This document shows, piece by piece, positions 31,095 to 43,646 of a DNA stretch of 64,000 nucleotides. The translations under genes and the position numbers were made by a program. Positions within the stretch are counted from its first letter, which is position 1, and every line of letters starts with the position of its first letter. The stretch spans positions 27,237,117-27,301,116 of the forward strand of contig NC_092352.1 of NCBI RefSeq assembly GCF_963676685.1, written 5' to 3'. A model generated the notes under the pieces. It had not been told where the DNA came from. It saw only the letters and a list, made by a program, of their open reading frames with translations, and did not search any database. The stretch is from Mytilus edulis (Eukaryota; Mollusca; Bivalvia; Mytilida; Mytilidae).

Positions 31095-33860
31095 ATGTTT
31101 TTTCGAGTTGTGTTTTTGGTTGTGTTGTATCCAATGTTGTCTAAAAGTCAATCAAGCACGAATACTCTGGTTGTTACAACAACAGCGGGGAGTGTAGAAG
31201 GAGTGTCCATGTCTATAAATAACATGTTTCTTCAAAGTTTCTATGGAATTCCTTATGCTGAACCACCAGAAAGATTCAAGAAACCAACACCAGTAAAATC
31301 TTGGGTAGGTACAAAAGACTGCACACAACCAGGAGGAAAAATATGCAGCCAAGCTATAATTCAAGAGTTAGCAGGCTTTCTTCCAAGTACAGATGTCAGT
31401 GAAGACTGTCTTTTACTAGATATATTCGTTCCGGTATCAAATGCAAAAGTGAACACAAAAAAAGCAGTAGTTATTTGGTTTGCAGGAGACAACTTCGAGT
31501 TTGGCCAGAGAGGACTTATACCTACGTCAGATTTGGTTATGTACGGAGACGTGATTAACGTAGTTGTAGCGTTTCGATTAGGTGTTTTTGGATTCCTTTC
31601 AACTGGTGATTCTGTTATTCCTGGAAACTTTGGATTATGGGACCAGAAAATGGCAATAGAATGGATAAAAGCAAATATAAATGCCTTTGGGGGCGATTCT
31701 GATCAAATCACACTTGCAGGTTTCGGTGCCGGTGCAGTATCTGCCACTCTACAAGCACATCATAAATTAAATGACGGAAACTTTCAAAGACTTTTGATTT
31801 ATTCTGATGTTTCTCATTTGTATGGAAATGTCGTTGGGGAAAACTTTGGCTTCATAATGAACATTGCGAGAGCTTTAACAAGAGGGTTATGTCCAAGCAA
31901 TTCAAAATTGTTGTTGCAATCAAAGGAAATTTATGACTGTTTAACTTCTAAAACTGAAGCAGAATTAATCAGTGAGACAAAAACAGCAGTGGCTACCGCG
32001 AATGGGTTTTCTAAATTGAAACTTGAATTTGATTTTCGACCAGTTTTTGATAACGATTTTATCAAAGACCTTTACTTTACAGAGATCCTACCCGTTGATC
32101 TATTGACAACAGTATCTGAAAACGAACATGCACTTAAGGTTTACGAACAACTAATTCCTTATCAAACACAATACAGTTTTGACATAAATAAGAACATTCC
32201 GAGATCCGTTCTTTGCGATGTTGTTGTCCCAACCATTGCTGACTCTCACTTGCCAACAAAAAATAAAGAGAAGATAATAAATAATATATGCACTAGATAC
32301 ACCTCAAGTGACGAAACAGAGCAAAGTCGTAATGTTCTAAGATTAATTGGAGATTTTTATAATTATGTACCAATTTCGGAGCTGATGTACGATCATGCCG
32401 ACTATCATCTCGGAGAAAATAATTATTTTTGCCTCTGGTCTCAAAAATCGCCGCTGGATGACGTACTAACAAGTTTGACCTGGATGGAAGGAACAGTTCA
32501 AAATGATGCTCTTGTATATTTACTAGGAATTAAATCTTATCAAACGATTGATCCAGCTGCTATTTCCGACGAACTTATCGCATTCGCAGAATCCACTATA
32601 CAAATGTACAGTAACTTCATCAAAACAGGGTGAGTATTTTCAAGTAGTATTTCATTTCTGAATCCACTATACAAATGTACAGTAACTTCATCAAAACAGG
32701 GTGAGTATTTTCAAGTAGTATTTCATTTCTGAATCCCCTATACAAATGTACAGTAACTTCATCAAATAGGGTGAGTATTGTCAAGTAGTATTTCATTTCT
32801 GAATCCACTATACAAATGTACAGTAACTTCATCAAATCAAGGTGAGTATTTCAAGTAGTATTTCATTTCTAATTATAGAACAAAGTAAAGTTTAACGAAT
32901 GAGTATTATTTCAGTTGAAAAAAAGTCCAAATCTGAAATAATGGCGATAAAGAAAGATATAAACCGTTGCAATTGTGCAGGGATTAAATAAATGTCATTA
33001 TATATCTAATTGCTAGCAAAATGCTTTTTGACTTTAGAGTTTTCCTCTCGTGTGAACTACTGCGCATTACTATGTTTTTTTATAAATGGATGCCAGCTGA
33101 ACTGTTTAAGTACTCTGTTAGCGTGCACAATTAAAATATCCAATATCAAAACGTATCCTTATTTGTGCTAAAGAACCAAGATTTCATTGTAAAAGGAGAT
33201 GCGGTATGATTGCCAATGAGACAACTATCAACCAAAGTTCAAATAAGAGAATGTAATTAGAGGGAACCATCGGCCTGTAACAATGAGAAGAAAACCTATA
33301 CCGATCAAATTAATGCAATACTAGTTAACTTATCGTGTGCTTAAATAAATTAAACACTTGTACTAAGTAATTAGAATGTTTGCGTAGACTTATACATTTG
33401 GTTATAGTCAATTTAAGAACAGTTTTCATTTTTCAGAAACCCAAATTCTAACGCACAAATATGGCCACCATACAATGCAGACGATGAAGAATATATCCAA
33501 ATGAAGCTACAGCCAACAACAGGTTCTTTTCTGTTCGAGGACAGGATGTATTACTGGCTTTATGAAGAATATCTATATCCTTCACCGTTACCAACCGATT
33601 CAATCGTACAACCAGTACAACCAGTAAAAACGACAGTACTATCTACAAAAGCAACATCAAAAACAACGTCAACAAAAACAACAACGACATCAACACCATC
33701 AAAACAACTACCAAAAACTACAAAACAACCACTTGTTCTTCCAAAATTAGATGCGACAACCATCTCACCGGACCCTGTAAATGCATCGGTTATGATTAGA
33801 TTCAGTCTGGTAATGGGTATTCTGTTGATAATCCAGATAGTTCTATTGTATAAGTCCTGA
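31095..33860 (+). CDS. cholinesterase-like protein B, catalytically dead, anchored (2 coding exons)
   Basis: 652 residues from 31095-32629 joined to 33437-33860 (phase 2). A signal peptide (MFFRVVFLVVLYPMLSKSQS) precedes the carboxylesterase B signatures YGIPYAEPP, SEDCLLLDIFVP, GVFGFLSTGDS, FGLWDQKMAIEW and NAFGGDS. The nucleophile elbow is GFGAG with Gly at residue 211 in place of Ser. HGG reads AGD, and the catalytic histidine region (TVQNDALVYLLG) has no His. An acidic residue remains in SENEHAL. Enzyme activity is therefore unlikely. It is closest in this window to D, which shares long blocks. Exon 1 ends in the first of four tandem copies of its own 3' end and donor. Use of a later donor would end the protein at the TGA at 32631 and give a 512-residue form without the anchor. 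The ATG directly follows TTTTACAG, so a 5' non-coding exon is expected. Confidence 0.92.
32589..32870 (+). repeat. four tandem copies of gene B exon-1 end plus 5' splice site
   Basis: Units start at 32589, 32660, 32731 and 32801 (71, 71, 70 and about 70 bases). Each has GAATCC-CTATACAAATGTAC, AGTAACTTCATCAAA and a GGTGAGTATT donor. The donor contexts are ACAGG|GTGAGT twice, then ATAGG|GTGAGT, then TCAAG|GTGAGT. Confidence 0.95.
32871..33436 (+). other. rest of gene B intron
   Basis: AT-rich intron with a fragment of the mussel-type dispersed repeat at 33190-33310 (GATGCGGTATGATTGCCAAT, GAGACAACTATC). It ends in CATTTTTCAG at 33436. Confidence 0.75.
33437..33860 (+). CDS. gene B exon 2: Thr-rich stalk and hydrophobic anchor
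   Basis: It begins with the conserved NPNSNAQIWPPYN block and then FEDRMYYWLYEEYL. A long Thr/Lys/Ser/Pro-rich stalk, including TTSTKTTTTSTPSKQLPKTT, is followed by a hydrophobic run FSLVMGILLIIQIVLLY ending three residues before the stop. The stalk suggests O-glycosylation. The tail suggests a GPI signal, with a simple membrane span as the alternative. Confidence 0.88.
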
Positions 33861-36800
33861 ATAAACCATTTGTCTTCACATGTATCATTATCTTAATGCG
33901 GTCTTATTGTGTAACACAGTGTATGTTACACTGCAAGTTGACTGTTAGGCCCCAGGTTATCATCAGATTAGTATATAGACAATGCTTCTTTACTGACCTT
34001 ATTTATATCCGAAGGGCGCTACAATTTGATTCGTATGGGTGCTAGGAAAAAGCAGGAGTGTTAATTTTTTTTTAGGTAGGATGAGATTCTTTGAAGGGAA
34101 AAAGCAGGATGACAAGTTACGTAAAAAAAGTCAGGATAAACTAATAAAAAGAGGCAGGACTAAATAGATTGAAAAATAAAAAGGCAGGACAGAGAATTCA
34201 TCTTAAAAAATGCCGGATAAAATTTCCTAGCCACCCTATCCCCTACCCCCTATAAAATCAAATGGTACATGTAGCTTTTTTAGTTTCTTAAATTCTCCGT
34301 TGATAAATTTTAATCTTTTATAAAAACTACCCAATTTGATATACCATTGTACATCTGTTTGATATCATTGACTTTACCGGAATTTCTTAACTTGTATTCA
34401 AATCTGGCTGTGATTAAATGCTAATAAAACTATTGCAATTTTAAAGTTTTTAATTGACAAAAAAATACAACATACAACATGCATGATTTTTTTTAGTTTC
34501 TTTTTAACATTTTATTCTTACATAATTAAATTCATTTGACAATCATTTACACGAACTTTTTGTGAAAAGAATATCAATTATCTAAGCTAAGGCATTATTT
34601 CTTTTGAAGATTTTTGAGGATTTTTTTTTTTAAATTCTATGATAATATTTGTGCAATGTTGAACATGATAGCCGTCATTAATCCGAATAAGTAATACAGT
34701 AGTTGTAATAAAAGTTATATTTTAGTCATGCATAACTGATATTGACGAATTTATAATAGTTCGTCCATACATCGTTGTTCTTGAAACAATCATTATTAGT
34801 ATACATGTAAGTTTCCTGACGTATAAGAGCCATTGAGGATGAGCTCCAGAGAAATCAGACTAGTGGCGTTTCGTTCGTTTGTTTGTTGGGAAAGGAGAGG
34901 AAATGCAACCGCTTGTACAGATAAACGACAGAATTACCATACAAGCATTTATAGTCAACACAATCAGAAAGAGTTCCCATCGTTAGACGGGGAATATGAA
35001 GGCTTCCAAGAATGAACAAGTGACATGTCTATAACTCTGAACAGTTAGAAAACAGACTTTCGACATCGACCGCTTGTTCTTAATATTTGAAACTGTATGT
35101 ATATATATACGTATACGTTTATGATATATATAGTGATGAGTTCTTGCGTCTGACAAAAACTAAATTCCTTCATGGTTATATCTTGCCATACGTTTATATT
35201 GGTTTGTAAGGTGATTACTCACAATCGTTATTTGAAAATCCTGTTTGTGAGATGTAGATTCATTTCAATACAGAAATTTCGTCTATATATTTCACAAGTG
35301 TATAACACGGAGAAGCTCTGAAGGTCCATTACTCCCATTTTGTTTGGGTGTGAACCATCGATGTTTACAGCAATATCACAGAATAAGATGATGATGGTAG
35401 AAAGAACTATGGGCGTCATGTGGCAAATATTACATGCATATCGGACAATGAGTTGTCAATCTGTATGAAAAGATTTCCAATACAACCATATTATTGAGAA
35501 GGAATGTTTACATGCTATACTCTCGTACTAGTATTACAGGGTTCTTGTGGCGTTCACCTTAGACACACATCTTTTCAACGATGTTTAAAAAAAAGACAGA
35601 ACCAATTTAATGTCATATTTCCCTATTTTTTAAATATAACTAAAAGTCTTTTATCTGACAAGAATACCCCTATTTAGCGAACAAGTAATTTATTCTTTTT
35701 TCTGTTATTGAATACCAAGAAAGAAAATAAATCCCGAAATTAATTTGAAACTTTGATACTCAAAAGTTTCCCAGCAAAATATTCACATTCCCTGGGGGTA
35801 ATTAGTGTTCGTCCAGTGGCATATATAACAATTGTGATGACGAATTACTTCCTTTGTTCGAGAACAATCTTATTGAAATATAAATCTGTGATTTTACTAG
35901 GTCCACAGCTTCAATGAACCAAAGCAAAAGTTATACATCGACCTGTATTTAAATCAAATTGGTTCTCTTCTTCTTCTGGTATACAATAGTCTATCGACAT
36001 TCGATGATTACATACTGTTGGCATACGTGGACTAGTCTATTTACAACACTTTTACCCCTATTTATTCAAAATATATGTTTTTTTCTTATGTTCAATGTAT
36101 ACATGTATATATTTTAAATTGCGCTAGAGTTCCGTAACTTTCTATCCAGTCGTATAAACGAATCGTCGGCAAGTGCGTACATTTTTTTAAATCAATATTT
36201 CTGGTCTGTTCCAATCTGTCCTTCACTATTGACAATGACTATAATATTACATTTTCCCAAATTCACCCTTGGACAAAATATTTGAATAGATTTTAATTTC
36301 ATCAAATCTTATTTTTTGGGTATTATTTATATGTTTATGAATTATATTCTTTACACCAGAAATGTTATTTATAAACAAGCGTATGAGTTTAGTAATGACA
36401 AGTAAGACAGAGTTGTATATTATTCATCTGATAGTTCAAAATGGAAAGTTATAAGTTATAAGTTATCAGCCGTGTACACTGATCAATACCTGCAGAAGTA
36501 ATACCTTTAGCCATGCTGGTGATCAGATGAGGGAAGATCAAAATATATTTGTTTATTACTTTAAAGAATTATGAACAAATTAGATTTTCGAAAACAATTT
36601 TCACGGAACACTTATTTATGATTTCAACTTTGACTTTTCACCTAATTCCAATATCAACAGTTTAAAAACAACAGACCATGGTAATTTAAAAAAAGTAAGA
36701 ATATTTTTCGTATCAAGTTAGTTAGTCGGAAAAAACAACCGTACGATTGACAAAATATCGACACGCAATTACGACTACATCGGTTACTGTAGTTTTGTTT

Positions 36801-37290
36801 CTTTGTGGTTTATAGACATATCGTTTTTATTAATCGGGAAAGAAGACAAAATGGCGGATCGCAGAGAATTGATACTCTAAATTTAAAATCGATGGTGATT
36901 GCTTATCTAGCGGAATAAAACTTTAATATCTATGAATTTGAGCATTTTTATACAGAATGATCATAATATCAATTTTTGATTTTTTTGCGAAGTTTCCCTT
37001 TAAGTAATTAAGGTTCCTACTTATTCAGTCAAAGTTGTCCTTGTATGAATTTAGTTACTAGTATCCCTTTTCATCAAATAGCTCCTGGGACACAGAATTA
37101 TAAAAGTTTTCCAAACTTGTTTCCGATTCCCATACACGAATATCATGTAACATTGTAATACTTTATTGATGTAATTTTTCATTAATAACTACTAGTATTT
37201 AAACTAAACTAAATAGTTCCTCATTTATCCTGGTTTTAATGCATCCTTTTGCTTTCAAACTTTTGTTTAGCATTTAGGAGCATGTAATTC
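33861..37290. other. intergenic DNA between genes B and C, left part
   Basis: No supported exon. At 34040-34220 short GGCAGGAC / AGCAGGAT motifs recur about six times within A-rich spacers, ending at CCTAGCCACCC; this is probably a dispersed repeat. The remainder is AT-rich unique-looking sequence. Confidence 0.5.
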
Positions 37291-37337
37291 AGTGGTTGTC
37301 GTTTGTGCACATGTTTTACGGTCGTTTTTCGTTTATT

Positions 37338-37660
37338 TGTATGCCCCAACTACGATAGATTTCTGGTCTGTGGGTCCGTTCGTTCGTCTGTTCGTTCGTT
37401 CGTCCGTCAGTCTGACACGCTTCAGGTTAAAGTTTTTAGTCAAGGTAGTTTTTGATACAGTTGAAGTCCAATCAACTTGAAACTTAGTACACATGTTCCC
37501 TATAATATGATCCTTCTTATTTAAAAAATCAGATTTTTAACCCCAATTTCATGGTCCACTGAACATAAAAAATGATAGTGCGAGTTTCAGGTTGAGTTTT
37601 TGGTCAAGGTAGTTTTTGATGAAGTTGAAGTCCAACATAGAAAATGATAGTGTGAGTAAG
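37338..37660. mobile_element. MITE-like element (ATGCCCCA ends), opposite copy plus partial duplicate
   Basis: It starts TATGCCCCAACTACGATAG and contains a TTCGTTCGTCTG run, TTCAGGTTAAAGTTTTTAGT, GTTGAAGTCCAATCAAC and ATGGTCCACTGAACATA, i.e. the element at 2092-2340 reversed. After the end at about 37585, the part from TTCAGGTTGAG to AAAATGATAGTG is repeated once more. Confidence 0.75.
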
Positions 37661-37689
37661 GCATCTATGTGCTATGGACACATTCTTGT

Positions 37690-37890
37690 TTGTACACAAT
37701 TAGGCCGTTAGTTTTTTCGTTTGAATTGTTTTACATTGTCATTTAGGGGCCTTTTATAGCTGACGATGCGGTATTAGCTTTGTTCATTGTTGTAGGCCGT
37801 ACGGTGATCTATAGTTGTTAACATGTGTCATTTGGTCTTTTTTGGACAGTTGTCTCATTGGCAATCATACCACATCTTCTTTTTTTTAAT
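37690..37890 (+). repeat. mussel-type dispersed repeat fragment
   Basis: GGCCTTTTATAGCTGACGAT, GTTGTAGGCCGTACGGTGAT, CTATAGTTGTTAACATGTG and GTCTCATTGGCAATCATACC, then a T-rich tail; same order as 47310-47500 and 60000-60225. Confidence 0.85.
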
Positions 37891-38261
37891 AATTATATGA
37901 AGATCCAGAAAAGCGGTTTAAACGGACCAAATTTTAAAAGTTCTACTTTCATTTTATTAGTAGATTCAACTATTGAGTGCTTGAAATTTAATACAAATAG
38001 TGCATGCTATCTACTTGGCAGTTGTTTTCAAAACCTCGCCCAATCAAATTCCTTGATTTCCCGTCTCAGCTTCATAGTCCATACTTTTTACCGTGTACTT
38101 TTTTAGTTGTGAGACCAATAAGTGTCCAAAATTCAATTGGTGTATGAAATTGTTTTATACATCATGATTATGAAAACCTTTGGTTTCAAAAATATTTCTT
38201 TAATGCTATAATCACCTTATACCCTTATGGTGAATACATTAAAACATAAAGAACGAAAATA

Positions 38262-38620
38262 TACGATTTTGGACGCCAGACGTGCGTTTCGTCTACAAAA
38301 AACTCACCAGTCACTGCTCGAATAAAAAAAAAGATACCAACCGTGCAAGGGGTGTATAGCCAGTCAAGGTCGTTAAAAACTTCCATTGGTCGAATAAAAA
38401 CGTTGAATTGCCAAATAAAGTACGAAGTTAAAGAGCATTGAGGAACATTATTTCGAAATGGAATGCCAAATATAACTAAGGATATGTATTCGAGGGGTAG
38501 AAAATCCTTGGTATTTTGAACCTTCAATGTTTTGTAGTCAACTTATAAATATGACCATATTAATGATAATGCATGTAAACACAGCAATACTTACTAATTG
38601 GTCGATGATACACTCGGGTC
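38262..38620 (+). repeat. dispersed repeat, CGTTTCGTCTACA family, copy 3
   Basis: Contains GACGCCAGACGTGCGTTTCG, ACTCACCAGTCAC, a direct relative of AAGAGCATTGAGGA and TCCTTGGTATTTTGAA. It is diverged from 11586-11928 and has an extra stretch in the middle (about 38330-38400). Confidence 0.7.
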
Positions 38621-38769
38621 TTTACAGGTACATCAAAATTTTCAAACAAAATTGATGTATCTATGAAAAACATTTTTTGAGGTATTGTGTAAATGAAATG
38701 CACGATTCAATGATTTATCAGCAACACCAAGATTCTACAATGTTACTATATATATAGAATACAATATAA

Positions 38770-39080
38770 ATACGGGCATGCAAAATGTAAAATCACAAAA
38801 ATACTGAACTCCGAGAAGAATTCAAAACTGAAAGTCCCTAATTAAATGGCAAAATCAAAAACTTAAACACATCAAACGAATGGATAACAGAAGATGATGG
38901 ATTAAACCTAGTTTTATAGCTAGCTAAACCTCTCACTCGTATGACAGTCGGATAAAATGACATGATAATGACAAAGATGTGTGAACAAAACAAACGGACA
39001 TAATAGGTAAAAATGTCAAAATTAGGGGTACAGCAGTCAACATTGTGTTATGATCTTAATCACTATAAAAAAAAAAAAAA
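38770..39080 (-). repeat. dispersed repeat, reverse of the 19650 copy
   Basis: AATCACAAAAATACTGAACT, CCGAGAAGAATTCAAAACTG, AAAGTCCCTAATTAAATGGC, CATCAAACGAATGGATAACA and TATGACAGTCGGATAAAATG are the complement of the family at 19650-19870, continuing to a poly-A run at 39069. Confidence 0.75.
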
Positions 39081-40555
39081 TAATAATAACAAAGAAGCAC
39101 AATAAGGTATATAGACAAAGCACATTAGCAATAATGAAAGACAAGAATGCAAAAATACCATAGTTAATAACACAATGACGGGATGTATAAGTACAGGGAC
39201 ACGTAAAATTGATATAAACAAAAAACGACTAAACAGTAAAAGTAATATTCATTATGACAAACGAAAGAAAACAATAACACGCTATTAAGTATTATATTAC
39301 AAGATATTTCTCATACTTTTAAGAAAAAATATGACCGCTTCGATAATACGAGAGGTTATGATTAGCAGATATGAGTAAATGTTATGTAATGGATTAGACA
39401 TAAAATAGATCACAATATAAACAAGATCACTTTATCTATATATAATATTGAATATATTTATTGAAACGTTAAATCCTAACTGTCCTACTGTCTGTCGATA
39501 CTTTTATTCTGGCATTGCACTAGTCATATAAAAAAGAAGATGTGGTATGATTGTCAATGAGACAACTAGTCATGTCTTCTTTTACTGTCTATGACGTTAA
39601 ACCACTAGATCCCTGGGATGTCTTAGTTGATTTTAGTCTCTGATACAATGATCTTTTTATTAATAATGTTTTTAGCCTTTAATTAGCCTAAGTAACTGAA
39701 AGACAACTCTTTTTGCACGTAAAAGATACCGTTGTAAATTTCATAGAAGAGCAGACTAACGCCGCTACTAAACAACTCTCGCACCCGCAAAGAGAAAATA
39801 GATTTAATTTAAGTTGTAATAACTTGTTTCCAAATCCTACATATATATGAATATGTTTAAATTAGATTAATCAGTTGAGTGTGAATTTCCGGTTTTTTTT
39901 TAAATTTAGTAGAGAAGCCATGAAAGTCCTTATATTGTTACTGTATACTTAATTCGGTTTTGTCTTGTGACTATCATCCCCATATCTTCATTTGTATGTC
40001 CTAATTCGTCACATTATCGTTTATTATCAGCTATCATAGTTGTATCACTAAAGCAACTAGTCATTGTCAGTGGGTGAGTGTATTTTTCTAACTTAATACT
40101 GTTTTGCTTCTTATACAACGAAATGTTTAAGGTCCCAGAACTTATGGACTCATACATTTTATTCGTCTATATAACAATGAACGAACGGAAAAACAAAAAA
40201 GACTGTCAACCGAAAGTTACACCCGATCATTGTTGAATGTATGACACATTCACCAACAGGTGTTTCATACATTTTGTATTTTGTATTTTTTTTCAATGCT
40301 TTCTTCATCAAACAAATTTTGAATTGTCTAAATGGTTGTAAAATTTGTTGTATATGTACATGACGTATGTTTTTTGTTATTAACTTTTAATTATTCTTCG
40401 TGTCAGGGTGATGGATCAAGCCATTTCAACTGATGTTTACAGTTTGCTATTCTGTTGTGCGTTTACATCGCTGTCCCAGGTTGGGGCGGGTTAAGCAATC
40501 AAAACATGTTAAGGCCCACCATGTGTACATTCTTTATGTACTTGTCAAAAATTAG
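39081..40555. other. intergenic AT-rich DNA
   Basis: Nothing coding seen. A short dispersed-repeat fragment (AGAAGATGTGGTATGATTGT) lies at 39533-39570. Confidence 0.5.
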
Positions 40556-40559
40556 ATTA

Positions 40560-40830
40560 GAAATAAGAAGATGTTGTTTGATTGCCAATGAGACAACTTT
40601 CCGCCAGAGACCAAATGACGTTGTCATCATGATACGTGGACTTCAACAATTAACAAAACACATGCTGCATAGCAAGCTATAAAGAAAGATTCAAACGAGA
40701 AAATTAAAGGCTTAATTTATGTACAAAACAATAATTGAAAGAAAAAAAAGATAAACAAACTTCTTAATTACAGGTTTCGGTCTTTGTACAGGTACATGTA
40801 GAACGTGGCGTGACGGTGTCTTCCTCGAAT
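40560..40830 (-). repeat. mussel-type dispersed repeat, diverged copy
   Basis: AGAAGATGTTGTTTGATTGC, CAATGAGACAACTTTCCGCC, AGAGACCAAATGACG and ACTTCAACAATTAACAAA, ending near GTACATGTAGAACGTGGCGT. Confidence 0.75.
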
Positions 40831-41084
40831 GCCAACATTTTATATGTTACCTATTCCTGGAACGCCAACAAAAATATTTCAATAGATGTTTATATATAAG
40901 AACAATAGGTGTTTTCATAACTATTTAAATCATTTTATAAGTATTTAAATGTAAAAAATAATAAGAGAAATTGATAAAATTGCAGCATTTTATCACTTTT
41001 TGATAAGAAGAAATTAGATTTTGAGGTTAAAATTATCATAAATTTTCAAAAAATAATAAAGAAAATAAAAACAGTTTTTATTAC

Positions 41085-41775
41085 TTTTTTTATTAATTTT
41101 TTTTATTTAGGAATGGAAAGGTTTATTAAAGTCATATGAAACCTCAAATCAAAAAAAAATATGCATATGTTTTTTAATACTAAATAGATAGTTTTCATTA
41201 TTCAACTTATGTACATATACTTTTTTCTGAGGAAAATTCTTTAATTTGTCCACATTTAGAAGAAGTTTACTTATTTTTATTTGCTTGCTGCCAGGAAGCA
41301 ATTCGCCGACATATTTTCCGTATGCATAGTGACCGAAGCGTGACCCTCCTCGTAAAAATCCGGTGATAGCAATACGTATGGATCTCACGGTCATTAAAAA
41401 TAAACAATTACCTGATTGTATATGTTAAACACGTGCTAAATATCCATGCTTTTTCTTGATTATTTACTATAAGGTGACAATCGGTAAACTTCGGCTTCAA
41501 AACACGTCATTTAATGAGTAGCCATATTCACTGTGTCTAAACCACACCGGCAAAATTTGCTCGGACTCGATGGTATCTAACATCCGGCACAATGACGGAA
41601 CACCAATAGACAAAAGAAAGGTAGGTTTCTCCTTATTTTTTTTTATTTTTTTTTATGATATCGAAGAATATATATACATTACTTTTTTTTATTAATTTTT
41701 TTTATTTAGGAATGGAAAGGTTTATTAAAGTCATATGAAACCTCAAATCAAAAAAAAATATGCATATGTTTTTTA
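41085..41775. repeat. pair of direct repeats (~95 bp) ~595 bp apart
   Basis: GGAATGGAAAGGTTTATTAA followed by AGTCATATGAAACCTCAAAT and AAAAATATGCATATGTTTTT occurs at about 41110-41178 and 41709-41775, with matching T-rich lead sequence. The minus-strand frames ending KKHMHIFF come from these copies. Confidence 0.85.
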
Positions 41776-42381
41776 CAACACGCCAAGTATACTTTACAAT
41801 AAATATATATATATTTAAATTCTCGAAAGACAATGTTCAGATCCGTGCCAAAGTTTCTTTTCATAAATTGTTTGTTCAAAAAACAAAATAAAAAAACCGG
41901 GTGATATATATAGACGAATCCGGGTGATTGTGTAGTAACAACATTAACGAAACCGGCCAGTTCCATTTTGACATGACCCATTTCTTTCGTTTCATACACA
42001 GAGATACAATTATGGAGATGCTCATAATAACTAAATTTGCAATCTCCGTGTCAATATCTATCTTCCCGTACCTTTCTTTCCGTACAATGTGAACAATTTA
42101 ACGAGAAATTAAACAATTTCGAGGCAAGGTTTACTCAATTCGTCATTTTAACATGCATTTTGACTTATTTCTCCGTTAATATAGAACGGTTGTAGAAAAT
42201 ATTGCATCTCACAATAGAAAATAGTTGTATATTTATATATATTCTTCGATATCATAAAAAAAATAAAAAAATAAGGAGAAACCTACCTTTCTTTTGTCTA
42301 TTGGTGTTCCGTCATTGTGTCGGATGTTAGATACCATCGAGTCCGAGCAAATTTTGCCGGTGTGGTTTAGACACAGTGATA
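41528..42381. mobile_element. inverted-repeat element (~150-bp arms, ~850 bp)
   Basis: Left arm landmarks are CACTGTGTCTAAACCACACC, GGCAAAATTTGCTCGGACTC, GACGGAACACCAATAGAC and GATATCGAAGAATATA. The right arm at 42228-42381 has the exact complements in reverse order. The right-hand direct repeat and an AT-rich interior lie between the arms. Confidence 0.85.
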
Positions 42382-42389
42382 TATGTTAA

Positions 42390-43455
42390 ATCATAACAGA
42401 CAGATAGAAAAAAAAATTGACGATTATACGATATATTTGCGTTAAAAATGATAAAATCGTGCACAGAGGACTAAGTTTATGATATATACATGCATTGGTT
42501 CAAGAATTGGATGAACATTATTTTTCACCAGTCACTCGTTTCTTATGACTTTAACATAAGACATGTTAAACACGGGTGTACAACACTCCCGAATATGAGA
42601 CAATGGTGTAACATTAATATGGCTAGAGTCATAATCAGCACACAAAAACAACTTATAAAAATATTTAAGACAAAAAGCACCGATCTGAGAGTACACGCTT
42701 TTATACCTAAAGCTAGTTCCCAATAAAAAAAAATAAAATAAAAAAATAAAAATTTTAATATATTCTATGTACTAGTATCCAAGAGCTTGTAATTATGTGG
42801 TTATCGTTGTCATTGTCCGTTATATCTTTTTTTTGGTTTGATTTTTGTTTTGAACATTAATGAGGCAAGAGCGGATCCTTGAGTTTGAAAAAAAGTGGGG
42901 TGTTGCAAGCTACCGTTTGGAGTGATACTTACCAAAATTCTATGATTGTATCATATACGGGGCGGGTCCCATTCCCCCTCCAAAGTATGCCTCTGTGCAA
43001 AAAGTTTTGTTGATAAAGGTAACATTATTTAATATGTATTCAGATAATAGTCCGTATTGATAATGTATGATTACGCACAGTGACCTTGATACAACATAAT
43101 TTGATTGCCCTTCCAAAATTCACAATAAAAGCAATTTGTACGTAGAAAGGTTCTTCAAGTCAGGCTTACAGAAGACGACCAATTAAAGAAGGAATCGAAG
43201 AAGAAGAATAGAACCCCAAATTAAATATGAACTACACCTGACAAACCAAATGTTGTTTATTAATTGTGTCACTGTAACTCATTCATATATTTAGTTTTGT
43301 AGGTCTCTGTTCAAACTTAAAATAGTCGACAAGCTTTAAATCTTTCAAAAAATCCTTAAATAATGTTTACGTATTGATAAAAACATTTTAAAATAATATA
43401 TATAACTAATTTAACTACATATACCTTTGATAAGCCTTAAATTCAGCACTATTCA
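42390..43455. other. intergenic DNA upstream of gene C
   Basis: Contains a diverged GGCGGATCC-type MITE at 42865-42990 (AGAGCGGATCCTTGAG, GGGTCCCATTCCCCCTCC). Otherwise AT-rich with no exon. Confidence 0.5.
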
Positions 43456-43459
43456 TATT

Positions 43460-43590
43460 ACATATGTATATATAAAATAAGAGGGATGTAGTCAAAATTT
43501 CATTGAAACAATTCTCTACGATAGACCAGAGGAAGTAGAAAGTACTATACACGTAGGTCACCGTACGGCTTTCAGCAATGATCGAAACCC
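43460..43590 (-). repeat. dispersed repeat fragment just upstream of gene C
   Basis: CATTGAAACAATTCTCTACG, ATAGACCAGAGGAAG and GTAGGTCACCGTACGGCTTT are a diverged copy of the mussel-type repeat. It supplies an ATG (43578) in frame with gene C, but the splice acceptor at 43635 lies between that ATG and the gene. Confidence 0.75.
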
Positions 43591-43646
43591 AAAGAGACGC
43601 CATCATCCTTTACATTTCGATTAATTTGTATTTCAGACAAATCAGT

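Noticed and set aside
43578-43646. N-terminal extension of gene C from the ATG at 43578
   Set aside because: It lies in a dispersed repeat and would place a strong splice acceptor inside the coding sequence. The ATG at 43647 starts directly with a signal peptide.
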